Shown here piece after piece: positions 38,376-46,709 of a DNA stretch of 64,000 nucleotides (within the stretch, counting starts at the first letter, position 1; each line of letters begins with the position of its first letter). The notes below the pieces were generated by a model that ran no database searches, was not told where the DNA came from, and saw nothing but the letters and a program-made list of their open reading frames with translations. Where the stretch lies: contig NZ_QPKV01000004.1 in the NCBI RefSeq assembly GCF_003339865.1, positions 558,001 to 622,000 on the forward strand. Direction: 5' to 3'. The position numbers and the translations under genes are program-made. This stretch comes from Pedobacter chinensis. Lineage in GTDB: Bacteria > Bacteroidota > Bacteroidia > Sphingobacteriales > Sphingobacteriaceae.

Positions 38376-39740
38376 ATGTTAAACATCAAAAAATACAGTA
38401 TTCTGGCTCTTTCCTTAATCAGTTTATCAGCCTTTGCACAAAAATCAAAACAGCTTTTCGATGGTAAAACGCTTACTGGCTGGAAAGCCGTAGCAGGCAC
38501 AGCACCTTACAAAGTGGAAGATGGAATGATTGTGGGTACAATGGTAAAAGGCACACCAAATTCTTTTTTGATCACTGAAAAAGAATATGGTGATTTCATC
38601 CTCGAAGTGGATGTAAAACTAGAAGGAGAAACCACTAATTCTGGTATTCAAACCCGCAGCCACATCAACCCAGAGGGTAACAACGGCAGAGGTTTGGTTT
38701 TTGGAAGACAAGTTGAAATCGATCCTACAGCAAGAGCCTGGACGGGTGGTATATATGACGAGGCCAGGAGACTTTGGCTTTATCCTTTGGAATTAAACCC
38801 ATCAGCAAAATCTTTGTACAAAAAGAATGAATTTAACCATTACCGGATCGAGTGTATAGGCAATGAACTTAAAACCTGGGTAAACGGAACGCCTGTTTCT
38901 TATGTAATAGATACGCTGGATAAAACCGGTTTTATTGGTTTACAAGTTCATGGAATTGGCTCAAACGTGGAAAATGAAGGTAAAAAAGTTTATTTCAAAA
39001 ACATCAATATTCAAACTGATGCCTTAAAATCTAAAGCTTTTCCAAAGGGAATTTATACGGTTAACTTAACTCCAAATGCACTGTCTGCTTATGAAAAATC
39101 AGAAGGATACAAATTGCTTTTTGATGGTAAAACAAATAACGGATGGATTGGAGCTTACAAAATTGAATTCCCTGCTAAGGGTTGGAAAATAGCAGATGGA
39201 GTGATAAGCGTGGAACCATCCGGAGGTGCAGAATCTACTAACGGTGGCGATATCGTAAGCAAGGAAGAATTTACTGCTTTTGATCTGTCGTTTGAGTTTA
39301 AATTAACTCCGGGCGCAAATAGTGGTGTAAAATACTTTGTTACTTTAAGTGAGAAAAACACAGGTTCTGCTATTGGTTTGGAGTACCAGGTTTTAGATGA
39401 TGAACTTCATCCCGATGCAAAATTGGGTAGAGATGGCAACAGAACGCTGGCATCATTATATGATTTAATCACAGCCAAAAAAGAAGCCCGTTACCTTCGT
39501 CCAATCGGAAGCTGGAACAATGCCCGTTTAGTGGTTTATCCAAATAACAAAGTAGAACATTACTTAAATGGGGTCAAGGTTTTAGAATACGTTCGGGGTT
39601 CGGAAGAATTTAGAAAGCTGGTTGCCATCAGTAAATACAAAGATTGGACAAACTTTGGCGAAGCGCCTAAAGGCCATATTTTAATTCAGGATCATGGCAA
39701 TAAAGTGGATTTCAGAACCATTAAAATCAAAACTTTATAA
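38376..39740 (+). CDS. Two-domain DUF1080 (3-keto-disaccharide hydrolase-like) exported protein
   Basis: A 454-residue exported protein with a Sec signal (ILALSLISLSAFAQ). It has two DUF1080 jelly-roll domains, each starting with the same signature: KQLFDGKTLTGWKA (about residues 26-39) and YKLLFDGKTNNGWIGA (about 246-261), followed by YKVEDGMIVG / WKIADGVISVE and a FILEVDVKLE / DLSFEFKLTPGANSG strand. Known DUF1080 proteins cleave 3-keto-glycosides. Its stop overlaps the start of the next Gfo/Idh/MocA gene by one base, indicating translational coupling. Confidence 0.9.
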   Translation: MLNIKKYSILALSLISLSAFAQKSKQLFDGKTLTGWKAVAGTAPYKVEDGMIVGTMVKGTPNSFLITEKEYGDFILEVDVKLEGETTNSGIQTRSHINPEGNNGRGLVFGRQVEIDPTARAWTGGIYDEARRLWLYPLELNPSAKSLYKKNEFNHYRIECIGNELKTWVNGTPVSYVIDTLDKTGFIGLQVHGIGSNVENEGKKVYFKNINIQTDALKSKAFPKGIYTVNLTPNALSAYEKSEGYKLLFDGKTNNGWIGAYKIEFPAKGWKIADGVISVEPSGGAESTNGGDIVSKEEFTAFDLSFEFKLTPGANSGVKYFVTLSEKNTGSAIGLEYQVLDDELHPDAKLGRDGNRTLASLYDLITAKKEARYLRPIGSWNNARLVVYPNNKVEHYLNGVKVLEYVRGSEEFRKLVAISKYKDWTNFGEAPKGHILIQDHGNKVDFRTIKIKTL

Positions 39741-40933
39741 TGCATCGCCGTTCTTTTGTTAAAAAATCAGCTTTGTTGGGTTCAGGTTTATTGGTGGGCA
39801 ACCAGGTTTTTGCGGCGTTATATGCAGATCGGGTAATCAATATCGCTATGATTGGCTGCGGAGATCGGGGTAAAGGCATTTTATCGATTATTCAATCCAT
39901 GCCTTCAAAATACAAAACGATTGCTTATTGCGATGTGCTTGATTTTCGGCTTAAGGAAACGGAAAAGTATGTTCCGGCTGATGCAAAAGCAATTAAGGAT
40001 TATCGCAAAATTTTAGATGATAAAACAATCGAAGTCGTTTTTATCGCCACACCCTTAAGCGAACATTTCAAAATTGCTAAAGATGCTGTTCTTGCCGGAA
40101 AACATGTGTATGTTGAAAAAACAATGACTTATAACATTGCGCAGGCATTAGAACTTCGCAAACTTGTTAAACAACATCCAAAGCAAATTTTTCAAGTAGG
40201 TTATCAATATCGGTATTCGCCACTCTATTTCAAGGTTAAAGAGATGATTCAAAGCGGTTATTTGGGTAAGGTTTCTCAAATTGATTGTCGCTGGGATCGT
40301 AACGGCAATTGGCGAAGGACGGTTCCCAATGCAGGTTTGGAAAAGCAAATTAACTGGCGAATGTACAAAGCGTATTCAGGCGGATTGGCGGCTGAACTTT
40401 TATCGCATCAAATTGATTTCATTAACTGGGCTTTTGAAACACAACCCGATGAAATAATGGGATCAGGAGGGATTGATATTTTTAAAGATGGCCGCGAAAC
40501 TTATGATAACATTCAAGCCATTCTACGCTACGAAGAAAAAGGTATGATCGGAAATTTCGGAGCCACTTGTGGAAATGCGCATGACGGGTATTTATTCAAA
40601 ATCAAAGGTACAAAAGGATCTGTTTCATTGTTAACCAGCACTGGAATATTTTATCCGGAGCAAAGCACAAAAAAAGATTTGGGTATTGTTGATGGAGTTA
40701 CCGGAGCAACTAAAATTGTTGTGAACCAGGATGGGGGAATACCTATTTTAGATCAGCCAACCAAAGATGGAACGAACTATGCGCTGGATGAGTTTTATAA
40801 ATCAATAATGAATAGTGTTATGCCGGTTTCAAATATAAACACAGGTACCCAGGCATCAATTTGTGTGGCCATGTGCAATGAAGCCATATATTCTGGCAAC
40901 AAGCAGGTTTGGAAACCAGAGTATAGTTTGTAG
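39740..40933 (+). CDS. Gfo/Idh/MocA family oxidoreductase, Tat-exported, second copy
   Basis: A 397-residue relative of the 36627 gene, with twin-arginine-type start MHRRSFVKKSALLGSGLLVG. The Rossmann motif is IAMIGCGDRGKGIL, and the lysine motif is HVYVEKTMTYN, where EKT replaces the usual EKP but keeps the lysine. RWDRNGNWRRTVPN and LLSHQIDFINWAF follow. The ATG overlaps the preceding TAA, so it is co-translated with the DUF1080 gene. The pair probably makes and cleaves a 3-keto sugar intermediate in the periplasm. Confidence 0.92.
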   Translation: MHRRSFVKKSALLGSGLLVGNQVFAALYADRVINIAMIGCGDRGKGILSIIQSMPSKYKTIAYCDVLDFRLKETEKYVPADAKAIKDYRKILDDKTIEVVFIATPLSEHFKIAKDAVLAGKHVYVEKTMTYNIAQALELRKLVKQHPKQIFQVGYQYRYSPLYFKVKEMIQSGYLGKVSQIDCRWDRNGNWRRTVPNAGLEKQINWRMYKAYSGGLAAELLSHQIDFINWAFETQPDEIMGSGGIDIFKDGRETYDNIQAILRYEEKGMIGNFGATCGNAHDGYLFKIKGTKGSVSLLTSTGIFYPEQSTKKDLGIVDGVTGATKIVVNQDGGIPILDQPTKDGTNYALDEFYKSIMNSVMPVSNINTGTQASICVAMCNEAIYSGNKQVWKPEYSL

Positions 40934-41515
40934 ACTATTGTGCTTTTCTGAGGGATAATTCATTTCATAACCATCAATATAAATGACATGGAGATTCTCA
41001 AGATATTTCCGTAGATGCCGCTGATTACGCAGATTTTATTTTTATCTGCGTAATTTTCTTAAATCTGCGGGATATTCTTTCTTTAAAAATTAAGTTAAAT
41101 TATTGATTATAACTGTGTTGAAAAAAAAAGTCAATGGTGGACACGGGAGACTGACGGCACGAATGTGGTGGTACGACTTAAATAACGAATTTTGGGTCTT
41201 TTTGGTCTGCAATTTGTATTTGCATCCAGCAAGGCCAAAGTACAAAATCTTCGTTCTACTCTAATCCGGCCTAACAAATTTTTAGGATTCCACAGACCAG
41301 GCCTTGCTACTGGCTTCCGAAGAAAAATTTCAGCCGGTGTTTATTAATGTTGTTTATTGTTTTCCATCGGTATTTTTCACTATTGTATATAGTTTTTTAA
41401 TGGTGTTCAAGAACGCCTCTGGCCAAGACAAAAAAAGTTCTTTTTAAAGCAATGAATAATAATTTTTAGATTAAAATTCATTGAATACATCCAAAACTCA
41501 GGTTAAATATTTAAA
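40934..41515. other. Intergenic region with dispersed repeat
   Basis: About 580 bases without a supportable gene, containing the second copy of the ~78 bp repeat and otherwise unstructured sequence. GCCTTGCTACTGGCTTCCGAAG near 41303 is locally GC-richer but unidentified. Confidence 0.5.
41003..41081. repeat. Dispersed ~78 bp repeat, copy 2
   Basis: GTAGATGCCGCTGATTACGC, TATCTGCGTAAT and TTAAATCTGCGGGATATTCT match the copy at 33084-33161, with small differences in the loop. Confidence 0.75.
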
Positions 41516-41974
41516 TTACAATTCCAGATAATCAGGCATTTCCTCTACGAAAATAAAACTGCCTTTTTCTAAATCCATTTTGGCATAAACATGTTGCAAA
41601 CCATTGGTTAAAACAATCCACCTGGCCTGATGGATTGAATTATACCTCGAAGCCTGCTCAAAAACCGATGGTGTGATTTTAACTTTTGGTGCTTTACATT
41701 CAATCAATACCAGTTTTTCTCCGGCAGTGTTGTAAACCAAAATATCACTGCGTTTTTGTAATTGATTTAAAACCAAACCTCCCTCAATCTGGATTAAAGT
41801 TTTAGGAAATTTCTTATTAGTAATTAAGTCTTGAATAAAATGCTGACGAACCCACTCTTCAGGTGTTAAAACCAAATGCTTTTTCCTCAACTCATCGAAA
41901 ATAAAAATCATATCATCTTTTTTAGTGATTTTAAAAGGATATGGAGGAAGATTTAATGGAGTAGGGTTGAACAT
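41516..41974 (-). CDS. Standalone type I restriction enzyme R-subunit N-terminal-like protein
   Basis: A 152-residue protein of the HSDR_N_2 type (PD-(D/E)xK fold). LTPEEWVRQHFIQDLI, QKRSDILVYNTAGEKLVLIECKAPKVKI (Asp, then ExK) and YNSIHQARWIVLTNGLQHVYAKMD are typical. No helicase, methylase or specificity gene is near, so this is not a restriction system. Bacteroidota often carry this protein next to holA, and holA is 800 bases away here. It may act in DNA repair or replication; this is inference from context. Confidence 0.82.
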   Translation of the reverse strand: MFNPTPLNLPPYPFKITKKDDMIFIFDELRKKHLVLTPEEWVRQHFIQDLITNKKFPKTLIQIEGGLVLNQLQKRSDILVYNTAGEKLVLIECKAPKVKITPSVFEQASRYNSIHQARWIVLTNGLQHVYAKMDLEKGSFIFVEEMPDYLEL

Positions 41975-41997
41975 TTTATTGGTTGGAAGTTATCAAA

Positions 41998-42678
41998 TTA
42001 TAAATTTCTGGCAATTCTAAATCCCAGATCATCAATTTTAAAAGATTTTGGATGACTACGCCTTCTATTGGTTACCATACAGCTTCTTTCTTCATCGCAC
42101 CAGCCTCCTCCTCTAATAATCCTGTAAGATCCATAAACAGACTCATCATAAATATCAGAACACCACTCCCAAACATTGCCTAGCATATCATAAAGTCCCC
42201 AGGCATTTGGTGTTTTTAAACCAATGGGTTGTGTTGTGTTGTTTGAGTTTGTTTTATACCAGGCAATATCCTCAATTTTCCCATATCTTATCCCTGTTGA
42301 ACCTGCACGGCAAGCGTATTCCCATTCAGCTTCAGTTGGTAATCTATAGCCGTTAGCGGAGTAATCAAATATTAAATCATCAGTTTTCAAATCGAAAGAA
42401 TAACAAGGTTTCAATTTTAAATTGGTAGATAACGTATTGCAAAACAAAACAGCATCTCTCCACGAAACAGTTTCAACAGGTAAATTGGTGCCCTTAAAAG
42501 TACTCGGATTAGTATTTGTTATTCGATAAAAAAGTTCCTGGGTAACTAAATGCTTTGAAAGTAAAAATGGGAAAATCTGTACTGTCCAGCTACTTTTAAT
42601 CCGGTCATCTCTCATCATGATTGCTCCGGCAGGTATTTCTACCATTTGAATATTCGAAATTTTAACCTCTTGAATCAT
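41998..42678 (-). CDS. SUMF1/formylglycine-generating-enzyme-fold protein
   Basis: A 226-residue protein with the FGE-sulfatase fold: MVEIPAGAIMMRDD, PVETVSWRDAVLFCNTL, YRLPTEAEWEYACRAGS, NAWGLYDMLGNVWEWCSD and RIIRGGGWCDEERSC. In true FGE two catalytic cysteines are spaced C-x4-C; here they are C-x5-C in GGGWCDEERSC, so I would not call it a sulfatase activator. No sulfatase gene is in the window. It lies 23 bases upstream of the HsdR-N-like gene on the same strand and is divergent from holA. Confidence 0.88.
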   Translation of the reverse strand: MIQEVKISNIQMVEIPAGAIMMRDDRIKSSWTVQIFPFLLSKHLVTQELFYRITNTNPSTFKGTNLPVETVSWRDAVLFCNTLSTNLKLKPCYSFDLKTDDLIFDYSANGYRLPTEAEWEYACRAGSTGIRYGKIEDIAWYKTNSNNTTQPIGLKTPNAWGLYDMLGNVWEWCSDIYDESVYGSYRIIRGGGWCDEERSCMVTNRRRSHPKSFKIDDLGFRIARNL

Positions 42679-42774
42679 TATAGTGATAACTGGTATGATT
42701 TAGCAAAAATCAAAGTTAATATTGTTTATAAACATTTGCCTAAATCCTAAAAGCTAAATTGTAATTTTACGGCA

Positions 42775-43797
42775 ATGACTGCTGCTGAAATTATTAAGGA
42801 TATAAAAGCCCGAAAATTCAAACCCGTGTATCTGTTACATGGAGAAGAATCTTACTATATCGATCAAGTAACAGATTACATTGAAGATAAATTGCTGAAT
42901 GATGCGGAGAAGGGCTTCAATCAAACCGTTTTGTATGGTAAAGATACTGACATGGCAACTGTTTTAGGTGCTGCCAAACGCTATCCGATGATGTCTGATT
43001 ATCAGGTAGTAATTGTTAAAGAGGCACAAGATTTGAAATGGGGAAAAGAGGATGCCGGAAGTAAAGAGGCCGAATTTGTATTAAATTATTTCGAAAAACC
43101 TTTACCGAGTACTATTTTGGTTTTGGCTTACAAGTATGCCAATTTCGATAAGCGAAAAAAAATCTATAAAGCAATTAGTAAAAGTGGCTTGATTTTTCAG
43201 TCAGATCCCGTTCGTGATTATAAATTAGTGCCATGGATTGAAGAATTTATTAGAGATAAAGGTTATAAGATCGATCAGCAAGCATCGGCATTAATGGCAG
43301 AATATTTAGGCACTGATCTTTCTAAAATTGCGAATGAAATCGAGAAGCTGATGCTTAATGTACCCAAAGATATTACGATTAATGCAGATTTGGTTCAGAA
43401 AAATATTGGAATAAGTAAAGAATACAATGTTTTTGAATTACAAAAAGCCTTAGCTATCCGCGATGTTTTGAAGTGCAATAAAATTATCAATTATTTTGCA
43501 AGCAATCCGAAAGCTAATCCGACGGTAATGGTATTGGCAAATTTAGGCGGATACTTTACCAAGCTTCTCAAATATCATTATATCCCCAATAAAGCTGATG
43601 CAGCGTCGGCATTGGGTGTTCCTCCATTTTTTGTAAAAGATTATGAAATTGCTGCCAGGAACTATAATACCGGGAAAGTTTTTCAGGTAATTGGATTATT
43701 ACGCGAATATGATTTGAAAAGTAAAGGTTTGGATAGCACTGGAAATGTAGATGATGGCGAGCTTTTAAAAGAGCTGGTTTTTAAAATAGTGCATTAA
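42775..43797 (+). CDS. holA: DNA polymerase III subunit delta
   Basis: A 340-residue clamp-loader subunit that opens the beta clamp. FKPVYLLHGEESYYIDQVTDYIEDKLL at the N-terminus, RYPMMSDYQVVIVKEAQDL and the C-terminal FELQKALAIRDVLKCNKIINYF match HolA. The three-domain AAA+ arrangement is complete, and the P-loop is degenerate as usual for delta. Its 3' end converges with a small membrane-protein gene 15 bases away. Confidence 0.93.
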   Translation: MTAAEIIKDIKARKFKPVYLLHGEESYYIDQVTDYIEDKLLNDAEKGFNQTVLYGKDTDMATVLGAAKRYPMMSDYQVVIVKEAQDLKWGKEDAGSKEAEFVLNYFEKPLPSTILVLAYKYANFDKRKKIYKAISKSGLIFQSDPVRDYKLVPWIEEFIRDKGYKIDQQASALMAEYLGTDLSKIANEIEKLMLNVPKDITINADLVQKNIGISKEYNVFELQKALAIRDVLKCNKIINYFASNPKANPTVMVLANLGGYFTKLLKYHYIPNKADAASALGVPPFFVKDYEIAARNYNTGKVFQVIGLLREYDLKSKGLDSTGNVDDGELLKELVFKIVH

Positions 43798-43812
43798 TAG
43801 GTTAGGCTTAAA

Positions 43813-44193
43813 TTACTTAATATGGATGTTGTTTAATGCAACAAGAGAGATGATTAACAACGAACCAACAAGTGCAACCCCACCAATAAGAACATAATGA
43901 CCGGTTGTTTTTCTTTTTAAACTTTGGTTATAAGCAATTTCCCTAAACTGCTTAACATAAGTAGAATCAGAAAGTAGCGTTATGTTTCTTGTTGTATAAA
44001 TATTTGGTTTAAAATAATCGGAATTTGAATTTTTGTTTTTCTTAAATTTTTTAAGCGTAGCCTGATCTAGTCTAAAAAGTTTCGCATCTGAAATGGCAAT
44101 TGCTTTAATTGAGTCTACTTGCAGGTTTTGAGCCAGACAGTTGTTGGATATAACAAGACAAATGAGAATATTAATTATCGTTATCTTAGCCAT
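43813..44193 (-). CDS. Small exported/membrane protein, paralogue of the gene at 44705
   Basis: A 126-residue protein with an N-terminal signal or anchor (IINILICLVISNNCLAQ) and a C-terminal membrane helix (YVLIGGVALVGSLLIISLVAL). Between them are SDYFKP, LLSDSTYVKQF and AYNQSLKRKTTGHY. The same order of motifs appears in the protein at 44705-45067. No known family. It converges with holA. The paired arrangement around the VOC gene suggests a duplicated unit. Confidence 0.75.
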   Translation of the reverse strand: MAKITIINILICLVISNNCLAQNLQVDSIKAIAISDAKLFRLDQATLKKFKKNKNSNSDYFKPNIYTTRNITLLSDSTYVKQFREIAYNQSLKRKTTGHYVLIGGVALVGSLLIISLVALNNIHIK

Positions 44194-44257
44194 GATCTAA
44201 AGAATATGTTTTGGTCGTTATTATAAATATAGGAAATTAAAATTAACTCTAAACGAG

Positions 44258-44337
44258 ATGATACAAGGATTAAGGACAATAGTTTACCGTTACGCTGTTC
44301 AATTAACCGATTAATCAATTTAAACAATTAAACTAAT
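44258..44337. repeat. Duplicated 5' end of the VOC gene with an inserted 31-bp repeat
   Basis: Positions 44258-44287 repeat the first 30 bases of the gene at 44338 with one mismatch (29/30). Between the copies lies TTAACCGATTAATCAATTT followed by AAACAATTAAAC, a copy of the 31-bp repeat family found at 12024 and 12084. The upstream partial copy opens a dead-end frame of about 18 residues. Confidence 0.8.
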
Positions 44338-44700
44338 ATGATACAAGGATTAAGAACAATAGTTTACTACGTTGGCGATTTAGAAGCTGCCAAAGAATGG
44401 TATAAAAAAGTTTTCAATATCGAACCTTATTTCGATGAGCCATATTATGTTGGATACAACGTTGGTGGTTATGAATTAGGCTTAAATCCTAATGATGATG
44501 GTTATAGTAATGGCAATCATTCCATCACATACTGGGGCATCAATGATATTCAAAAAACTTTCGCCCATTTTGAGGAATTAGAAGTTGAAATACATGAAGC
44601 ACCTAAGAACGTTGGCGGCCCTATTTGGGTAGGAAGTATTTTTGATCCATTCGGGAATGTTATCGGGCTGATTGAAAACCCTGAATTTACATTAAAGTAA
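44338..44700 (+). CDS. VOC family (glyoxalase/bleomycin-resistance fold) protein
   Basis: A 120-residue protein with two beta-alpha-beta-beta-beta modules. LRTIVYYVGDLEAAKEWYKKVFNIEPYFD begins the first, and the second ends VGSIFDPFGNVIGLIENPEF, whose DPFGN is the family signature. The two candidate metal ligands are Glu in the first and last strands. The substrate is unknown. The 30 bases at its start are duplicated 80 bases upstream, so translation may have two competing starts, only one of which makes the full protein. Confidence 0.88.
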   Translation: MIQGLRTIVYYVGDLEAAKEWYKKVFNIEPYFDEPYYVGYNVGGYELGLNPNDDGYSNGNHSITYWGINDIQKTFAHFEELEVEIHEAPKNVGGPIWVGSIFDPFGNVIGLIENPEFTLK

Positions 44701-44704
44701 AGGA

Positions 44705-45067
44705 CTAGAGTGCGGTTACTACAATAACTGCTGCCGCCACAAGTGCAATGCCTGATAGGATAAGATATTCACCTGCACTTTTTCTGAGTGAATTTTTTTC
44801 GTAAGCCTTATGCCTGTACATTTTAATGTAAGTAGAATCCCTGAGTAAACTGGTATCGCTCACATTCTCTGCTTTGGGCTTAAAGTAATCTGAAGTTCTG
44901 CCGCTGCTTCCTTTTCTGTACAGTTTGAGATCAGTCTTGCTTAATTTAAACTTTTTTACATCTTCTCTTGCTATTTTCTCCAATCTTACTTCTGTTTGTG
45001 TTTGGGCAATCACACCGTTTAGCATCAATGAAAATCCTATTAAACAAAAAAGTCGTTTTAAAATCAT
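44705..45067 (-). CDS. Small exported/membrane protein, paralogue of the gene at 43813
   Basis: A 120-residue protein with N-terminal signal (LFCLIGFSLMLNGVIAQ) and C-terminal membrane helix (YLILSGIALVAAAVIVVTAL). SDYFKP, LLRDSTYIKMY and AYEKNSLRKSAGEY align with the gene at 43813 without gaps in the core. It begins 84% of the way across a tidy block with the VOC gene and converges with it 4 bases apart. Function unknown. Confidence 0.75.
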   Translation of the reverse strand: MILKRLFCLIGFSLMLNGVIAQTQTEVRLEKIAREDVKKFKLSKTDLKLYRKGSSGRTSDYFKPKAENVSDTSLLRDSTYIKMYRHKAYEKNSLRKSAGEYLILSGIALVAAAVIVVTAL

Positions 45068-45387
45068 GGCATATCGTATTTATCCAATATTAAATATATT
45101 GATTTTATTGGTTTATTTGGGATAAGAATGAATTGAGTGATACAGAGAGAATCAATTCATCCAATGCCGGAGGACACCAAAGCCAAAGGACATACAAAAA
45201 AGATTCTATAGGATAGTGAGTTCAACATATATCCAAATTGAAAATTATGGAATAAATTAGATCAATGTATTTGATTAATACTTCCCATAATTTTTAGTTA
45301 CTTTTAATCGAGTAATAATTAGTCAGAACAATTGATAAAGCCAGGCTCCTCATTTATCGCAAAAATAAGGAGTTTCTATTCATCAAC
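45068..45387. other. Intergenic region before the Crp/Fnr regulator gene
   Basis: 320 bases with no supported gene. I looked for the TGACRCA palindrome found at three downstream promoters and did not see it here. Confidence 0.5.
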
Positions 45388-45978
45388 ATGGAAGCAGCAA
45401 TACAAACCTATCTAGAGTCCCTGAAATCAGTTTGTGGTAATATTGGAGAAGAAGATCTTTCTCAAATGGCAGCCAGGCTTAAAGTTAAAGAATACAGGAA
45501 AAAAGACTTTTTCTTAGAGGCAGGCAAGGTTCAAAAAGACTTGGGTTTTATTGTGAATGGCCTCGTTCGGTCCTATTTTGTAGATGACGATGGAGATGAG
45601 AAAACCGTTGGTTTCTACCCTGAAAACGATTATGCTACCCACTATGCAGCTTTCATTACCAAACGGCCAAGCCAATACTTTATCCAATGCCTGGAGCCTA
45701 CAACTTTTGTTTGCCTAACGCTTGATGATCTGCAATGGATTTATCAGCGAAGCCCAGTCTTTGAACGATACGGCCGTTTAATTGCCGAAGACATTTTAAT
45801 GAGACAGCAGGCTCGAATAGAAAGTTTCATTTTTCAAACAGCTGAAGAGCGTTATCTCGATTTCATTAAAGTGAAATCTGCTTTATTTAACCGCATTTCC
45901 CTATCACACTTGTGCAGCTTTCTCGGTATCGAAAGGCAAAGCCTCACACGCATTCGCCAAAAAATAGCCCATAAATAG
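45388..45978 (+). CDS. Crp/Fnr family transcriptional regulator
   Basis: A 196-residue regulator. The N-terminal half is a cupin-like sensory domain (FFLEAGKVQKDLGFIVNGLVRSYFVDDDGDEKTVGFYPE) in which the residues that bind cAMP in Crp are replaced (ATHYAAFITKRPSQYFIQ), and there is no FNR cysteine cluster. A long dimer helix (ERYGRLIAEDILMRQQARIESFI) leads to a short helix-turn-helix, ISLSHLCSFLGIERQSLTRIRQKI. A palindrome suitable for a dimer starts 5 bases after the stop and recurs at two further promoters, so this protein is my candidate activator of the island. The ligand is unknown. Confidence 0.88.
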   Translation: MEAAIQTYLESLKSVCGNIGEEDLSQMAARLKVKEYRKKDFFLEAGKVQKDLGFIVNGLVRSYFVDDDGDEKTVGFYPENDYATHYAAFITKRPSQYFIQCLEPTTFVCLTLDDLQWIYQRSPVFERYGRLIAEDILMRQQARIESFIFQTAEERYLDFIKVKSALFNRISLSHLCSFLGIERQSLTRIRQKIAHK

Positions 45979-45982
45979 CTTT

Positions 45983-46028
45983 TGACACATTTGTGTCAGG
46001 CGCAGCTCTCCTTTAGTTCTCAACTTTG
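45983..46028 (+). promoter_or_regulatory. Operator/promoter site 1: TGACACATTTGTGTCA with -7 TTTGTA
   Basis: The palindrome occupies 45983-45998. The TTTG of the -7-like element (CAACTTTGTA) starts at 46025, exactly 27 bases after the palindrome's last base. The centre would lie near -42 from the expected start site, the position of a class II Crp/Fnr activator site. It precedes the quinone-reductase gene. Confidence 0.7.
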
Positions 46029-46054
46029 TAGTGTCAAGTCAATCAGAAACTACA

Positions 46055-46642
46055 ATGAAAAAGAACATCTTACTGATATTGGGCCACCCTTCTGAACAGT
46101 CGTTTTGCAAAGCACTTCTCGATGCCTATCAGGCTGGTGCAGAAAGTGTTGGTGCTGTCTGCAAAATCCTTGTCATTAGCAAACTCGATTTTGATGTAAA
46201 TCTTGCCGATGGTTATAAAACTGGCGAGGTAATGGAACTTGAACAAGATCTTACTGATGCCCAGGCTTTGATTCAATGGGCCGATCACATTGTGATGGTT
46301 TATCCAAATTGGTGGGGCTTCATGCCTGCGGTTACCAAAGGTTTTATCGACAGGATATTTCTTCCAGGTTTTGCTTTTAAAAATCATTCGGGCAAATTAT
46401 TCCCAGAGAAGTTATTAAAAGGTAAAAGTATCCGTTTACTGGTAACAATGGATACACCGACCTGGTGGTTCTATCTGGTTTATCGTGCATCGCAATACCA
46501 AATTCTGAAAGACATTGTATTTGGGTACGTCGGTTTTGATCCCATAAAATTTTCCACTTTCGGTTTCATCAGAAAATCTACACCAACGCAGCGTATCAAA
46601 TGGCTTAATAAAGTAGAAAATCTCGGTAAAAAGCTAAAATAA
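46055..46642 (+). CDS. Flavodoxin-fold NAD(P)H:quinone oxidoreductase
   Basis: A 195-residue protein starting at the ATG at 46055 (MKKNILLILGHPSEQSFCKALLDAY), preferred over an upstream GTG inside the likely leader. QALIQWADHIVMVYPNWWGFMPAVTKGFIDRIFLPGFAF matches the YwrO/KefF/NQO1 group of FMN- or FAD-binding quinone reductases, which make two-electron reductions of quinones and so avoid radical formation. It is the first gene of the unit directly under operator site 1, and the alpha/beta hydrolase gene follows 67 bases on. Confidence 0.9.
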   Translation: MKKNILLILGHPSEQSFCKALLDAYQAGAESVGAVCKILVISKLDFDVNLADGYKTGEVMELEQDLTDAQALIQWADHIVMVYPNWWGFMPAVTKGFIDRIFLPGFAFKNHSGKLFPEKLLKGKSIRLLVTMDTPTWWFYLVYRASQYQILKDIVFGYVGFDPIKFSTFGFIRKSTPTQRIKWLNKVENLGKKLK

Positions 46643-46709
46643 TTTAAAATAATCGGACATGCCGAACACCGTATACAAAGTAGGCACACACAATTTAAAT
46701 ATAAATAAA

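Noticed and set aside
41516..41974. Part of a restriction-modification system
   Set aside because: Only an HsdR N-terminal-like domain is present; there is no helicase, methylase or specificity gene within reach.
41998..42678. Sulfatase-activating formylglycine-generating enzyme
   Set aside because: The cysteine spacing is C-x5-C instead of C-x4-C and no sulfatase is encoded nearby, so only the fold is claimed.
46031..46054. GTG start for the quinone reductase
   Set aside because: It lies directly after the -7 element, in the expected start-site region, and the ATG at 46055 gives the family's normal N-terminus.
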